Shown here piece by piece: positions 52,868 to 62,725 of a stretch of DNA of 64,000 nucleotides. The notes beneath the pieces are model-generated. The model was not told the origin of the DNA, searched no databases, and saw only the letters and a list, made by a program, of their open reading frames with translations. Numbering within the stretch: the stretch's first letter is position 1; the number at the start of each line of letters is the position of its first letter. Source of the stretch: RGIG4034 sp045576455. Lineage in GTDB: Bacteria; Bacillota; Clostridia; Lachnospirales; Lachnospiraceae. The stretch covers positions 310,001-374,000 of the forward strand of contig JAZNGM010000001.1 of assembly GCA_045576455.1 (NCBI GenBank), given 5' to 3'. A program made the position numbers and the translations under genes.

Positions 52868-55507
52868 ATGAAAGAAAAAGAGGGAATTGAAATTACGGAA
52901 GAACTGGCTGTTAACAAGCCGGAGGAAGCCGGTGGCGCAGAAATCGACTTAGAAGAAATTGATTTGGACGAAGACGATTTGGACGAAGATGATTTGGAAG
53001 AAGTTGAATTAGACGAAGACGATTTAGAAGAAGTTGATTTAGACGAAGAGGAATCGGAAGAAGAACTTGAGGAAGTCGAACTTCAAGAAGAAACACCGGC
53101 AGAAATAAAAATGCCGGAGAAAAAGAAAATAAAGCAACGCATGAACGAAAACGCTGACGGCAATCCTTTTGAAAAGCTTTTGGTTGAGAATAAGCTTAAA
53201 AATATTTTTGACGAGAAAGAACATTCCCGCAAAAAGCTGTTTGTACCGGTTTATTTTGTTATTGCCATGCTTTATTTGGAATTTGTATTCCATATTTACA
53301 GTTTTAAAGGCGGAATCAACGTTGACACGGTTGCCATGGTCCTTTTTACCGCAGCAATAGCCGGTTTGATAGGTTTTATATGTACTTTGTTCCCTAAAAA
53401 AGTAAATTACGTTTTAACAATTTTCTTTACGGCGCTGTTTTCGATATATTTTTGCGTGCAAATTGTATATAAAGGCGTTTTCCAAAATTATCTGTCACTG
53501 TCAGCCATGATGGAGGTGGCAGGCCAAGCGTTAGATTATAAAGATACTATTATTAAAAATATACTGGAAAATATTGTTGCATTAATACTTTTATTGGCAC
53601 CGATTGTCATAATTTTGACGCCGGTCAGAAAATGGATCGATTTCAAAAGAAAATCCTTGGTACCGATGATTGTGACAGGAGTGTCACCTGTTGTGACATA
53701 CCTGCTGGCCATCTTGGTTGTGAAATTATTGGATAATTCTATGTATTCTGCGTATGATGTGTTTAAAGAATATACGTCAGTTGATATGGCAATAGAAAAA
53801 CTGGGTGTGACAGAAACGACAGTTCTTGATTTAGGCGCCTTGTTTGGTGTTAAATATGAGGCTGATGATGAGTATGAGTTTACGGATGTATTTGGTTCTA
53901 TTGATTCAGAGGATAATACAAATCCGGAAAATACCGATACTCCGGGAACGGATAATACCCAGGGAAATGAAGAAGACGGTCAGGACGGAAATAATCAAGG
54001 AAATGAGGATGAACCGGTTGAACCGGTAATTCCGAAAAAGCCTACCAATGTGTTGGAAATCAATTTTGATGAACTGATTCAGGCTACGGATGATAAGGGG
54101 CTTATTTCCCTGCATGAATATTTCAGGGATTGTACACCGACCAAGACGAACGAATATACCGGCATGTTTGAAGGTTATAATCTTATTTTTATTACTGCCG
54201 AAGGTTTTTCTGGATATGCATTAAAAGAAGAGTATTTCCCTACCTTATATATGATGGCAAACAGCGGATTTGTGTTTGAAAATTACTACACACCATTGTG
54301 GTATGGTTCCACGGTAGGCGGTGAGTATGCAAACCTCACCGGACTTACACCGGCAAACGGTCAGTATCTTAGTATGAAGGAAACCGGAAAACGGGAGAAC
54401 AGCATGCGGCTTACACTGGCTACCCAGCTTGCCAATATCGGATATGCTTCAGTAGGATATCATAATAATTCATATACCTATTACGGAAGAGACATGTCGC
54501 ATACCAATATGGGATATACGTGGATGGGTGTAGGTAACGGATGGGAGCCGCAGACAAATAAATCGGGTAAGAATTTGTGGCCGCAATCCGATGATTATAT
54601 GATTGAAACAACATTTTTTGATTATGCGGATACACAGCCGTTCCATACATATTATTTATCTGTAAGTGGTCACGTGCAGTATAACTTTTCGGGTAATGCC
54701 ATGGCTAAGAAAAATAAAGCTGTGTTTGAACATCTTAATTATTCAGATACGACGAAAGCGTATTTATCCTGTACGTATGAACTTGAAAAAGCCATGACAC
54801 GTCTTGTGGGTTACCTTGAGGAAGCAGGTATTGCAGAGAATACGGTAATTGTCCTTGCTCCGGACCACGTTCCTTACGATAATAAGGAAGTGTGTGATGA
54901 ATTGGCAGGATATGAACTTGAAAAGAATTTTGAGTGGTTTGAGAACACATTGATTGTGTGGTCGGCTTCCATGAAAGAACCGGTTCATGTAGACAAAGTG
55001 TGCAGCAGTATAGATATTTTACCTACATTATCTAATTTGTTTGGCTTGGAATATGATTCCAGATTGATGGTAGGAAGAGATATTTTGTCCGACATGGAAG
55101 GTCTTGTTATGTTTAATAACAGAAGCTTCATTACTTCAAAATGTAAGTATGATGCGACCAACGGAAAAGTTACATCATTTACGGATGAACCGGTGGATGA
55201 TGAATATGTAAAAGCGGTAAAGAGTACGGTTAAGACACGCTTCAGGATAGCGGATAAGATATTGGAATACGATTATTATTCGTATATTGAAGATTTGTTC
55301 CCACCGTTTGAGAAGGTAGTTCCTAAAAAGGTTGCAATTAAAATGGGACTTGCCGGTTTTTATCCTGACGGAACGAAGATGACGGATAAAGAACATGCGG
55401 AATTTATAAAAAATCATCCCCAGAAATCTGAGGAAGATGAATCTTCATCCGGCGAAAGACTGGATGAAAATACACCGACCCTGAATTTGAATGGGGATGC
55501 AAATTAA
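52868..55507 (+). CDS. LtaS-family membrane sulfatase with acidic N-terminal repeat region
   Basis: An 879-aa protein. The cytoplasmic N-terminus (about 1-85) is extremely acidic with repeated DLDEDDLEE units. About five membrane helices (about 120-310) and an Asp/Asn/Gly-rich linker (about 345-385) precede an alkaline-phosphatase/sulfatase-fold catalytic domain (about 430-770). The nucleophile is probably the Thr in WYGSTVGGEY; LAPDHVPY holds metal ligands. Family members transfer glycerol phosphate to build lipoteichoic acid or move related head groups. The acidic head and long linker are unlike canonical LtaS (about 650 aa). The substrate is uncertain. Confidence 0.85.
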   Translation: MKEKEGIEITEELAVNKPEEAGGAEIDLEEIDLDEDDLDEDDLEEVELDEDDLEEVDLDEEESEEELEEVELQEETPAEIKMPEKKKIKQRMNENADGNPFEKLLVENKLKNIFDEKEHSRKKLFVPVYFVIAMLYLEFVFHIYSFKGGINVDTVAMVLFTAAIAGLIGFICTLFPKKVNYVLTIFFTALFSIYFCVQIVYKGVFQNYLSLSAMMEVAGQALDYKDTIIKNILENIVALILLLAPIVIILTPVRKWIDFKRKSLVPMIVTGVSPVVTYLLAILVVKLLDNSMYSAYDVFKEYTSVDMAIEKLGVTETTVLDLGALFGVKYEADDEYEFTDVFGSIDSEDNTNPENTDTPGTDNTQGNEEDGQDGNNQGNEDEPVEPVIPKKPTNVLEINFDELIQATDDKGLISLHEYFRDCTPTKTNEYTGMFEGYNLIFITAEGFSGYALKEEYFPTLYMMANSGFVFENYYTPLWYGSTVGGEYANLTGLTPANGQYLSMKETGKRENSMRLTLATQLANIGYASVGYHNNSYTYYGRDMSHTNMGYTWMGVGNGWEPQTNKSGKNLWPQSDDYMIETTFFDYADTQPFHTYYLSVSGHVQYNFSGNAMAKKNKAVFEHLNYSDTTKAYLSCTYELEKAMTRLVGYLEEAGIAENTVIVLAPDHVPYDNKEVCDELAGYELEKNFEWFENTLIVWSASMKEPVHVDKVCSSIDILPTLSNLFGLEYDSRLMVGRDILSDMEGLVMFNNRSFITSKCKYDATNGKVTSFTDEPVDDEYVKAVKSTVKTRFRIADKILEYDYYSYIEDLFPPFEKVVPKKVAIKMGLAGFYPDGTKMTDKEHAEFIKNHPQKSEEDESSSGERLDENTPTLNLNGDAN
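52945..53090 (+). repeat. Degenerate repeats coding an Asp/Glu-rich tract
   Basis: Repeated units of about 15-18 bases (variants of GACGAAGACGATTTG and GAAGAAGTTGAA) encode DLDEDDLEE-like blocks. The tract carries almost no positive charge. Confidence 0.75.
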
Positions 55508-55517
55508 CCGTTTTCTA

Positions 55518-56222
55518 TTATCTTGTTACTACGCCATCGAACAGATGGTATAAGAAATTAACAATGGTTTCATAATGTGGTGCATTTGGGCAGATACAGA
55601 AGATATATTCTGTAAGCTCAGGTGCACCAAATGTGTTGAAGTAGCTCGTATCTTTTAAAGAAATGCCGGCAGGAATGGTTTTCGTGGTGCCGGTTTCTTT
55701 GTCTTCAAACGTTACATAATGCATATAATCCTTAAAATCTTCGTATACATCTTCTTCAAGGAATTCCGATAAATCGGTAAGGAACTTGCCGTTTGAAAAG
55801 TAATCCAGTGTTGTTACATCAATAGTGAAAAAATCCAATGAATCCTCTGTCATCAATTGTTGGATAAATACCGGGGTATAAATATCGGAATATGAAATGC
55901 CGCCGTCTTTATTTACCTGGTAAGATATGGTTGGATCGAGAAGAACCGGTGTTTTATCTGTGTTGATGTCATATTTGTCGGCAAACGAATCTGTCAGATT
56001 ATCAAGGTTAATGAATATATCCAGATTCATGACTAAGCCGTACAGTGCTTTGGGGCGGTGTGCATCCTTGTATTGGTCGTAAAATATGGATAAGCCGATA
56101 ACTATAAGAAGGATTACTGCCAAACACCATTTATAATAGTCAAAATAGTACTCTAATTTCTTTTTTAAAGGTTGTCCTTTCAATTTTTTGCGTTGTTCTT
56201 TAACTTCATCTCTAAGTGCCAT
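55518..56222 (-). CDS. Single-pass membrane protein with extracytoplasmic domain, unknown function
   Basis: A 234-aa protein. A basic cytoplasmic N-terminus (KEQRKKLKGQPLKKKLEYYFDYYKW) precedes one membrane helix (about 33-51) and an extracytoplasmic alpha/beta domain of about 180 residues with several acidic and aromatic stretches (DFFTIDVTTLDYF). Its layout recalls a degenerate solute-binding-protein fold attached to the membrane, but no family was recognised. GGAGG precedes the ATG. It is convergent with the LtaS-like gene, with only 10 bases between the stops. Confidence 0.75.
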   Translation of the reverse strand: MALRDEVKEQRKKLKGQPLKKKLEYYFDYYKWCLAVILLIVIGLSIFYDQYKDAHRPKALYGLVMNLDIFINLDNLTDSFADKYDINTDKTPVLLDPTISYQVNKDGGISYSDIYTPVFIQQLMTEDSLDFFTIDVTTLDYFSNGKFLTDLSEFLEEDVYEDFKDYMHYVTFEDKETGTTKTIPAGISLKDTSYFNTFGAPELTEYIFCICPNAPHYETIVNFLYHLFDGVVTR

Positions 56223-56251
56223 TTAAAAACCTCCATTTTTCATACTATTTT

Positions 56252-56280
56252 ATAATAGACATTCATAATGAATAAGTCAA
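56252..56280 (-). promoter_or_regulatory. Promoter of the single-pass membrane protein gene
   Basis: On the minus strand TTGACT and TATTAT are separated by 17 bases, about 30 bases before the start codon. Confidence 0.6.
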
Positions 56281-56363
56281 TAAACAGGATTTGGGCTAAG
56301 TCTTAAAAAAATATAAATTATAGAAAAAATTAAGAAATAAACGTGCCGAAGCGTTGGTTTTGC

Positions 56364-56392
56364 TTGAAGAACGGTTAAAATTGTACTATGAT
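56364..56392 (+). promoter_or_regulatory. Promoter of the DUF6106-like gene
   Basis: TTGAAG and TATGAT are separated by 17 bases, about 32 bases before the start codon. Confidence 0.55.
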
Positions 56393-56424
56393 ATAACAAG
56401 TATTATTTATAGTGAGGTATGATT

Positions 56425-56925
56425 ATGAGCGAGACATTTGTTGAGGTATTGGTAGAAAGAAGAACGAATCCGGTATTGTTCTTTTTGAAGTGGTGTTTTA
56501 TTGCTTTAGGTATATTTTTATTTTTGTCAGGCGTATTGCTTGCTATTTCGTTTTTTGTGCTGGGCGGAATATTGTGCTTTCTTTTGTTTTATGTATGCCG
56601 TCTGTTTGCCGTTGTTGAGTATGAATACTGTTATCTGGATAAGGAAATGACGGTTGATAAGATTCTTAACCGCAGTAAGAGAAGAAAGGTGCTTACCATT
56701 GATTTTGAGCGTATGGAGATTATGGCGCCTATCAATTCCCACCGCCTGGATTCTTACCGCCATATTACAGGTAAGGCATTGGACTACAGTTCAGGAATAA
56801 TAGAGGAGCCGGATATACGTTACATGATGTATTTTGACGGTGGTAAAAAGATGATTTTTGAGCCAAACGAGGCACTGGTTAACATGATTAAAAATATTGC
56901 ACCAAGAAAGGTGTTTACAGATTAA
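56425..56925 (+). CDS. DUF6106-like membrane protein
   Basis: A 166-aa protein with two close membrane helices (about 18-60) forming a hairpin and a cytoplasmic domain of about 105 residues (EYEYCYLDKEMTVDKILNRS, YMMYFDGGKKMIFEPNE). It resembles the DUF6106 family found in Clostridia, named from memory. The ATG at 56425 is preferred because GAGG is 7 bases before it. It precedes guaB but guaB has its own promoter. Confidence 0.7.
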   Translation: MSETFVEVLVERRTNPVLFFLKWCFIALGIFLFLSGVLLAISFFVLGGILCFLLFYVCRLFAVVEYEYCYLDKEMTVDKILNRSKRRKVLTIDFERMEIMAPINSHRLDSYRHITGKALDYSSGIIEEPDIRYMMYFDGGKKMIFEPNEALVNMIKNIAPRKVFTD

Positions 56926-56957
56926 ATATATTGTGAAAAACGCCATTGAATTTAGCA

Positions 56958-56986
56958 TTGACACAATACCCCTTTTTTGTTAAACT
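56958..56986 (+). promoter_or_regulatory. Promoter of guaB
   Basis: Consensus TTGACA and TAAACT are separated by 17 bases, about 45 bases before the guaB start. Confidence 0.7.
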
Positions 56987-57030
56987 CACTCTTAATATTA
57001 ATTTACAAAGTCTAAGGAGGAAAGGTTAAG

Positions 57031-58485
57031 ATGGGAATGATCATTGGTGAAGGCATTACATTTGATGATGTGTTACTTGTACCATCATATTCACAGGTAA
57101 TCCCTAATCAGGTTCAGTTATCTACGAATCTGACGAAGAAGATTAAGTTAAATATTCCGATTATGAGTGCCGGAATGGATACGGTTACTGAGCACAGAAT
57201 GGCAATAGCCATGGCAAGACAGGGCGGTATCGGTATTATCCACAAAAACATGTCAATTGAAGCTCAGGCAGAAGAAGTAGATAAAGTTAAGCGTTCAGAA
57301 AACGGAGTTATCACAGATCCATTCTCACTTTCTCCTGAACATACATTAGCAGATGCTGATAATCTGATGAGTAAGTTCAGAATTTCAGGTGTGCCGATTA
57401 CGGAAGGTAAGAAGCTGGTCGGCATTATTACAAACCGTGATTTAAAATTCGAAACAGATTTCAGCAAGAAAATTAAAGAATCCATGACAAGCGAAGGCTT
57501 GATTACAGCCAAGGAAGGAATTACCTTGGAAGAAGCTAAGAAGATTCTTGCAAAAGCCCGTAAAGAGAAACTTCCTATTGTAGATGATAATTTTAATTTA
57601 GTAGGATTAATTACTATTAAAGATATTGAAAAGACTATCAAGTATCCTTTAGCTGCAAAAGATGAGCAGGGAAGATTGTTATGTGGTGCCGGTGTAGGTA
57701 TTACTGCAAATGTTCTTGACAGAGTGGAAGCACTTGTGGCTGCCAAGGTAGACGTGATTGTACTTGACTCTGCACACGGACATTCTGAGAATGTTCTTCA
57801 GAGTTTAAGAATGATTAAGAAAGCATATCCGGACCTTCAGGTAATTGCAGGTAATGTTGCAACAGGAGAAGGAACCAGAGCATTAATCGAAGCCGGTGCA
57901 GATGCGGTTAAGGTTGGAATCGGACCGGGTTCTATTTGTACAACCCGTATCGTAGCAGGAATCGGTGTTCCGCAGATTAGTGCTATTATGGATGCATACA
58001 GTGTGGCAAAAGAGTACGGTATTCCGATTATCGCAGATGGCGGTATTAAGTACTCAGGCGACATGACGAAAGCAATTGCTGCCGGCGGTAACGTATGTAT
58101 GATGGGTAGTATTTTTGCAGGTTGTGATGAAAGCCCGGGAACATTTGAATTATTCCAGGGTAGAAAATATAAGGTTTATCGTGGAATGGGTTCTATCGCT
58201 GCTATGGAAAACGGTAGTAAGGACAGGTATTTCCAGGAAAATGCGAAAAAGCTTGTTCCGGAAGGCGTTGAAGGACGTGTTGCTTATAAAGGAACAGTTG
58301 AAGATACAATTTACCAGTTAATCGGTGGTCTTCGTTCCGGTATGGGATATTGCGGTTGCCAGACAATAGAAGAGCTTAAGGAGAGCGGAAGATTCGTTAA
58401 GATATCCGCTGCATCTTTAAAAGAAAGTCATCCGCATGACATTCATATCACTAAGGAAGCACCTAATTACAGTGTAGATGAATAA
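57031..58485 (+). CDS. guaB: Inosine-5'-monophosphate dehydrogenase
   Basis: A 484-aa enzyme oxidising IMP to XMP with NAD+, the committed step to GMP. The catalytic Cys303 lies in GPGSICTTR; two CBS repeats are inserted at about 95-205, and the flap/active-site region RYF and YRGMGS are present. AGGAGG precedes the ATG. It is a single gene between its own promoter and terminator. Confidence 0.97.
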   Translation: MGMIIGEGITFDDVLLVPSYSQVIPNQVQLSTNLTKKIKLNIPIMSAGMDTVTEHRMAIAMARQGGIGIIHKNMSIEAQAEEVDKVKRSENGVITDPFSLSPEHTLADADNLMSKFRISGVPITEGKKLVGIITNRDLKFETDFSKKIKESMTSEGLITAKEGITLEEAKKILAKARKEKLPIVDDNFNLVGLITIKDIEKTIKYPLAAKDEQGRLLCGAGVGITANVLDRVEALVAAKVDVIVLDSAHGHSENVLQSLRMIKKAYPDLQVIAGNVATGEGTRALIEAGADAVKVGIGPGSICTTRIVAGIGVPQISAIMDAYSVAKEYGIPIIADGGIKYSGDMTKAIAAGGNVCMMGSIFAGCDESPGTFELFQGRKYKVYRGMGSIAAMENGSKDRYFQENAKKLVPEGVEGRVAYKGTVEDTIYQLIGGLRSGMGYCGCQTIEELKESGRFVKISAASLKESHPHDIHITKEAPNYSVDE

Positions 58486-58497
58486 TTGAGAATAAGG

Positions 58498-58543
58498 AGA
58501 ACGATTCTAATACCATAACAGGTGTTACCAATCGTTCTTTTTT
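58498..58543 (+). terminator. Terminator of guaB
   Basis: Stem AGAACGATT/AATCGTTCT enclosing a smaller GGTATTA-type pairing and followed by six T, 13 bases after the stop codon. Confidence 0.88.
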
Positions 58544-58666
58544 GCTTTTCAAATTTATATAAGAATATTTATTTTGGGCCTTGTGTACGGTAATATTTAT
58601 TGCAAATTGTTGTAGTATAATGTAAAATAATAATATTGTAAGTGTTAGCCGGGAGGACTTGGCGCT

Positions 58667-61342
58667 ATGACAGATAACGCTAATGTAATCTTGCAGAGAG
58701 AACCGATGCAGGGATTATTCGATCTTAATATTTTAAAGAAAATACAGCGACGTTTCTGTCAGGTCGCTGGTGTTTTTGCGTTTGCGATGGATGAAGATGG
58801 CAAAATGATTACCGATATGTCAGGAGACGAGGAAGATGTTGCCATCCTTTTTGATAATATAGAAATGGATACTTTTTTACAGGTATGTAACAGAGTTTCC
58901 GGAGATTCCCTTGAAGAACAGGTAATAGAAGATACCAATTATGATAATATCAAGATTGCGGCAATTTCCATACGACATGACAGTAATGTTATTTTTAACT
59001 GGGTGTTGTGTTGCTCTTTGGAAATGCCGGAGGAAGCGGATGAACGTACTATTTTGAAGGGGATTACCCGTACCTGTACGGAAAAAGACTTTGTCGTTGC
59101 GGTTGATTTAATCCGATTAATGACAGACCGCTTTGTAAAAGCGAAATTAAGTGCACAGTCAGCAAGCATTGAAGCGATGAAACGTAAATCTTCCAGTGAG
59201 GATATGAGCCAGTCGTTACGGAGAATCGAAGCTGTAACGGATATGGTTTCCTGCCTGGAAAGCGATAATGCAGTAGAAGAAATCGTTAATAATATACTTA
59301 GGATAGTGGTTCATTATTTGGATATCAGCAGTGCACAGGTATTTAAGATGAATTCGGATGGCAAGACAATGGATATTCTGGCGGAATATTGTAATCAGGG
59401 CTTTGCTTCCGTGTTTGACAGTACCCGTAATATTGAGCGCTCCGCACTTTTGTACCGTGACAGGACTTATATTGCGGATGCTAACGGAAATATTCCGATG
59501 GAAGAACTTGCCATATTGGAAGAAGCGCATATTCAGTTGATGGCAGCTATACCGTTACAGATTAACAATAGAATCGGAATGTATGCATGCTTTAACGAAT
59601 GCCGTGCGAAACGTACCTTTTCAGTGGATGATATTAAGTTTTTAAATGACGCTTCTAAGATTATTCAAAGTGTTATTATGAAACGTATACAGAAAAACTC
59701 ACTTATCAGTTCTTATGCTTCCCTTGAGGCTATTCTGGATCATATGGGAGCCGTTGTATATGTAGAGGACGAGGGTACAGGAAAGACACTTTTTGCTAAC
59801 AGGGTATTAAAGAGTGTTTTTGCCGACGAATTACATAATAATACGTTAAAATCAATCTTTGTACAGGGAAGACCGTTAAATACACATTCCCCGGAATGTT
59901 ATGAAGTTGAGTATCTTGAAGCAAAAAGGTGGTACGAAGTCCATACCTCTAACCTTAAGTGGGTGGATGGAAGAGAATCCGTATTATATGTTGCTTATGA
60001 CATTACGGAAAAGAAATTATATCAAAAGAGAATAGAACAGCAGGCATATACCGATTTCCTTACCGGTCTGTTTAACCGTATGTGCTGTGAAAAGGACTTG
60101 GCATGGCATATTGATGAGGCCAAGAAAAACGGAAAACGGGGCGCCCTCCTTTATCTTGATTTGGATGATTTTAAACATATCAATGACGGATTGGGACATC
60201 AGTACGGAGATGTTTTGCTAAAGGCTATTTCACATAGTCTGCAACGTATTGAAGGGATTAGTAACACGTGTTATAGAATGGGCGGAGATGAGTTTGTTAT
60301 TATTATCCCACCGGATTACTTCCCGAAAGTTACATTGATTATTGAGGAAATCAAACATATATTTGAAAAACCGTGGTTCTTAAAGGATGCCGACTACTAT
60401 TGTACTATGAGTATGGGCGTGGTCGAGTTCCCGGCAGCCGGAGACGATGTACAGGATCTTATCAAGAAAGCGGATATTGCCATGTATGAAGCCAAGAAGA
60501 GCGGTAAAAACCGTGTGGCAGAGTATACAAGCAATATTAATTCTTCTTCCGGTAAACGTCTTGACATGGAAAAGAATATGCGTGATGCAACAACGCAGGG
60601 CTATAAAGAATTTGAGGTTTATTACCAGCCGATTATAGATATTTCTCAGGACGGTACGCCGTGTACGGGAGCTGAAGCATTAATCCGGTGGAATTCACAG
60701 GAACTTGGTTTTGTGCCACCATCAGATTTTATTCCGCTTGCCGAATATCTGGGACTTATTAATCCTATCGGTAATTATGTACTGATGGAAGCATGTAAGG
60801 CATGCAAGGCATGGAACGATAACGGTCACCCGAATTATAAAATAAATGTGAATTTGTCCGTAGTACAACTTTTGCAGACGGATGTAGCCGATGTGGTGGA
60901 GAAAGCCATTAATGAAACCGGTATTAATCCACGCAATTTAACGCTTGAGGTTACGGAAAGCCTTGCAATTAATGATATGGAGAGAATGAAGGAAATTCTC
61001 TACAAAATCAAAGAATTAGGGGTAAGGATAGCGTTGGATGATTTCGGAACGGGCTATTCTTCCTTAAACCATATCCGTGAGATTCCGTTAGATGTTATTA
61101 AAGTTGACCAAAGCTTTGTTGAGGATTTGGCTGATGATGCATATTCACAATCCTTTATTAAGATGGTAGGCGAACTTGCAAGTACTATTGGGGTTTCATT
61201 GTGCGTGGAAGGTATAGAGACAAAAGAGCAGTACCGCGTTTTGGAAGGTATGCAGGTACGGCTTGTGCAGGGGTATTATTTTGACCGACCAATGCCGCGC
61301 GAACGTTTTGAGATGAAGTATGTAGCGAAGAAAGATATATAA
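58667..61342 (+). CDS. Multidomain GGDEF-EAL c-di-GMP protein with PocR-like and GAF sensors
   Basis: An 891-aa soluble protein. Its N-terminal domain resembles PocR ligand-binding domains (about 10-165; NILKKIQRRFCQVAGVFAF). A GAF domain (about 195-345) and a PAS-like domain (about 350-450) follow, then GGDEF (about 460-620, intact MGGDEF) and EAL (about 635-885, intact EALIRW, DDFGTGYSS, VEGIE). Both enzymatic halves look competent, so it could be bifunctional with the sensors deciding direction. No membrane helix is seen, unlike the other such protein at 26786. The ATG has GGGAGG about 10 bases upstream. Confidence 0.93.
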   Translation: MTDNANVILQREPMQGLFDLNILKKIQRRFCQVAGVFAFAMDEDGKMITDMSGDEEDVAILFDNIEMDTFLQVCNRVSGDSLEEQVIEDTNYDNIKIAAISIRHDSNVIFNWVLCCSLEMPEEADERTILKGITRTCTEKDFVVAVDLIRLMTDRFVKAKLSAQSASIEAMKRKSSSEDMSQSLRRIEAVTDMVSCLESDNAVEEIVNNILRIVVHYLDISSAQVFKMNSDGKTMDILAEYCNQGFASVFDSTRNIERSALLYRDRTYIADANGNIPMEELAILEEAHIQLMAAIPLQINNRIGMYACFNECRAKRTFSVDDIKFLNDASKIIQSVIMKRIQKNSLISSYASLEAILDHMGAVVYVEDEGTGKTLFANRVLKSVFADELHNNTLKSIFVQGRPLNTHSPECYEVEYLEAKRWYEVHTSNLKWVDGRESVLYVAYDITEKKLYQKRIEQQAYTDFLTGLFNRMCCEKDLAWHIDEAKKNGKRGALLYLDLDDFKHINDGLGHQYGDVLLKAISHSLQRIEGISNTCYRMGGDEFVIIIPPDYFPKVTLIIEEIKHIFEKPWFLKDADYYCTMSMGVVEFPAAGDDVQDLIKKADIAMYEAKKSGKNRVAEYTSNINSSSGKRLDMEKNMRDATTQGYKEFEVYYQPIIDISQDGTPCTGAEALIRWNSQELGFVPPSDFIPLAEYLGLINPIGNYVLMEACKACKAWNDNGHPNYKINVNLSVVQLLQTDVADVVEKAINETGINPRNLTLEVTESLAINDMERMKEILYKIKELGVRIALDDFGTGYSSLNHIREIPLDVIKVDQSFVEDLADDAYSQSFIKMVGELASTIGVSLCVEGIETKEQYRVLEGMQVRLVQGYYFDRPMPRERFEMKYVAKKDI

Positions 61343-61362
61343 AAAGCAGACTGGAGGTATAT

Positions 61363-62208
61363 ATGGCAGGGTTATTATCAGGACTTGAACAATTTGGTCT
61401 CGGTGGATTGACAGAGATGGAAGTCTTCGAACAGGAAGCAGAGGCAAAAAAAGTAGAAGAAGCACCTCCTGTGCCACAAGAGCAGGATTATTTGTTTGAT
61501 AAGACATATACATGTCCGATTTGTGAAAAAGAGTTTAAATCTAAAACGGTAAAAATTGGTAAAGCTAAACTGTTAGGTACCGATTTGGATTTAAGACCAA
61601 AATATGAAAATGTAGATATGCTTAAGTATGATATCATTTCATGCCCGAAATGTGGTTATACGGCTCTCAGCAGATACTATAAGTTTTTGACGGCGCCACA
61701 GGCCAAGAAAATCCAGGAGACAATTACGAAATCATTTAAGCCTCCGAAGGAAAGCGGCGAGGTGTATTCTTATGATGAGGCTTTGGAGCGTTATAAGCTC
61801 ACATTGGCTAATGCCATTGTTAAACAGGCTAAGCCCAGTGAAAAAGCTTATATATGCTTAAAGGCAGCATGGCTTATCAGAGGAAAGGCAGAAAGCCTGG
61901 ACCCAAAGAGTGGGGATTTTACTACCCAGAAAAAGGAATGCGAGGAAGCGGAGTCAGAATTTTTGAGAAATGCGTTGGAAGGATTTTTGGCAGCCAGACA
62001 ATCCGAATCATTTCCAATGTGCGGTATGGATGAATGTACGGTAGATTATTTGATTGCCGTAACCGCAATGCGTTTTGAACAGTATGATGTTGCAACCAAG
62101 CTTATTTCAGGAATATTGATTTCAAGTCTTGCGAATCCGAGAATGAAGGATAAAGCACGTTCCGTTAAGGAAATGCTTATGATTAAGATTAAAGAGAAAA
62201 ACAGATAA
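61363..62208 (+). CDS. DUF2225 family protein
   Basis: A 281-aa soluble protein. After an acidic N-terminus it has two CxxC pairs forming a zinc site (YTCPICEKEF, about 50-57; SCPKCGYTALS, about 98-108), and the rest is helical with TPR-like repeats. This matches DUF2225, a family of unknown role. GGAGG precedes the ATG 20 bases after the GGDEF-EAL stop, so co-transcription is likely; a terminator follows. Confidence 0.88.
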   Translation: MAGLLSGLEQFGLGGLTEMEVFEQEAEAKKVEEAPPVPQEQDYLFDKTYTCPICEKEFKSKTVKIGKAKLLGTDLDLRPKYENVDMLKYDIISCPKCGYTALSRYYKFLTAPQAKKIQETITKSFKPPKESGEVYSYDEALERYKLTLANAIVKQAKPSEKAYICLKAAWLIRGKAESLDPKSGDFTTQKKECEEAESEFLRNALEGFLAARQSESFPMCGMDECTVDYLIAVTAMRFEQYDVATKLISGILISSLANPRMKDKARSVKEMLMIKIKEKNR

Positions 62209-62213
62209 TAAAA

Positions 62214-62268
62214 AGCCTTAACCCAGAACCCTTAATAAATACGGGATGCGGTTAAGGCTAATTTTTTA
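62214..62268. terminator. Bidirectional terminator
   Basis: Stem AGCCTTAACC/GGTTAAGGCT enclosing a CCC/GGG inner pairing, with T-rich flanks in both directions. It separates the DUF2225 gene from the convergent small Cys/Asp-rich gene. Confidence 0.85.
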
Positions 62269-62511
62269 TTCTTCGACAGAAGCCTCATCTTCATCATCAA
62301 AGAACTCTTCTGTTGTCGTGCTGTCATTGTAATTCAAATCAACATAAGAGCGGTCTGAATTATCTTCGCAGTCTACATCATCACAGTTTGTGTCATCACA
62401 ATCATCATCACAACACTGGGATTCATTTTTCTTCTTCTGCGTATAGAAATAAGCACCTGCAGCAGCAGCAACTACTGTTGAAAATAATAAGAATTTACCA
62501 AATTTTTTCAT
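62266..62511 (-). CDS. Anchored Cys/Asp-rich small protein
   Basis: An 81-aa protein: a short basic start, one membrane helix or uncleaved signal (about 6-24, FLLFSTVVAAAAGAYFY), a KKK stop, then an outward-facing acidic region with five Cys among many Asp (CCDDDC ... NCDDVDCED). The tail ends DDEDEASVEE. Cys and Asp density suggests metal binding, but no family is recognised. The ATG at 62511 follows AAAGGAG; the frame is open five codons further. Confidence 0.72.
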   Translation of the reverse strand: MKKFGKFLLFSTVVAAAAGAYFYTQKKKNESQCCDDDCDDTNCDDVDCEDNSDRSYVDLNYNDSTTTEEFFDDEDEASVEE

Positions 62512-62660
62512 AAGGTCTCCTTTCAATGATTCATCTATCTGTATTCTAATACTATTTTATGGAATTGAAAAGTGATTATTCGAAAATTTATTTTTTGTTT
62601 ATAAATGGGTACTAGATGTTGTGGTTAAAAAAAAGTATGTCACTAGTTTCTTTCCGCTTC

Positions 62661-62689
62661 TTGAATGAAAACGCTTCCTATGATATGAT
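62661..62689 (+). promoter_or_regulatory. Promoter of the second TetR-family gene
   Basis: TTGAAT and TATGAT are separated by 17 bases, about 36 bases before the start codon. Confidence 0.6.
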
Positions 62690-62725
62690 AAATATCGACT
62701 CTTTAAGTCATTGGGATGGTACAGT

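Noticed and set aside
58555..58660. Promoter for the GGDEF-EAL gene around TATAAT at 58616
   Set aside because: The -10 is perfect but no reasonable -35 or extended -10 lies at the right distance, so it was not listed as a feature.
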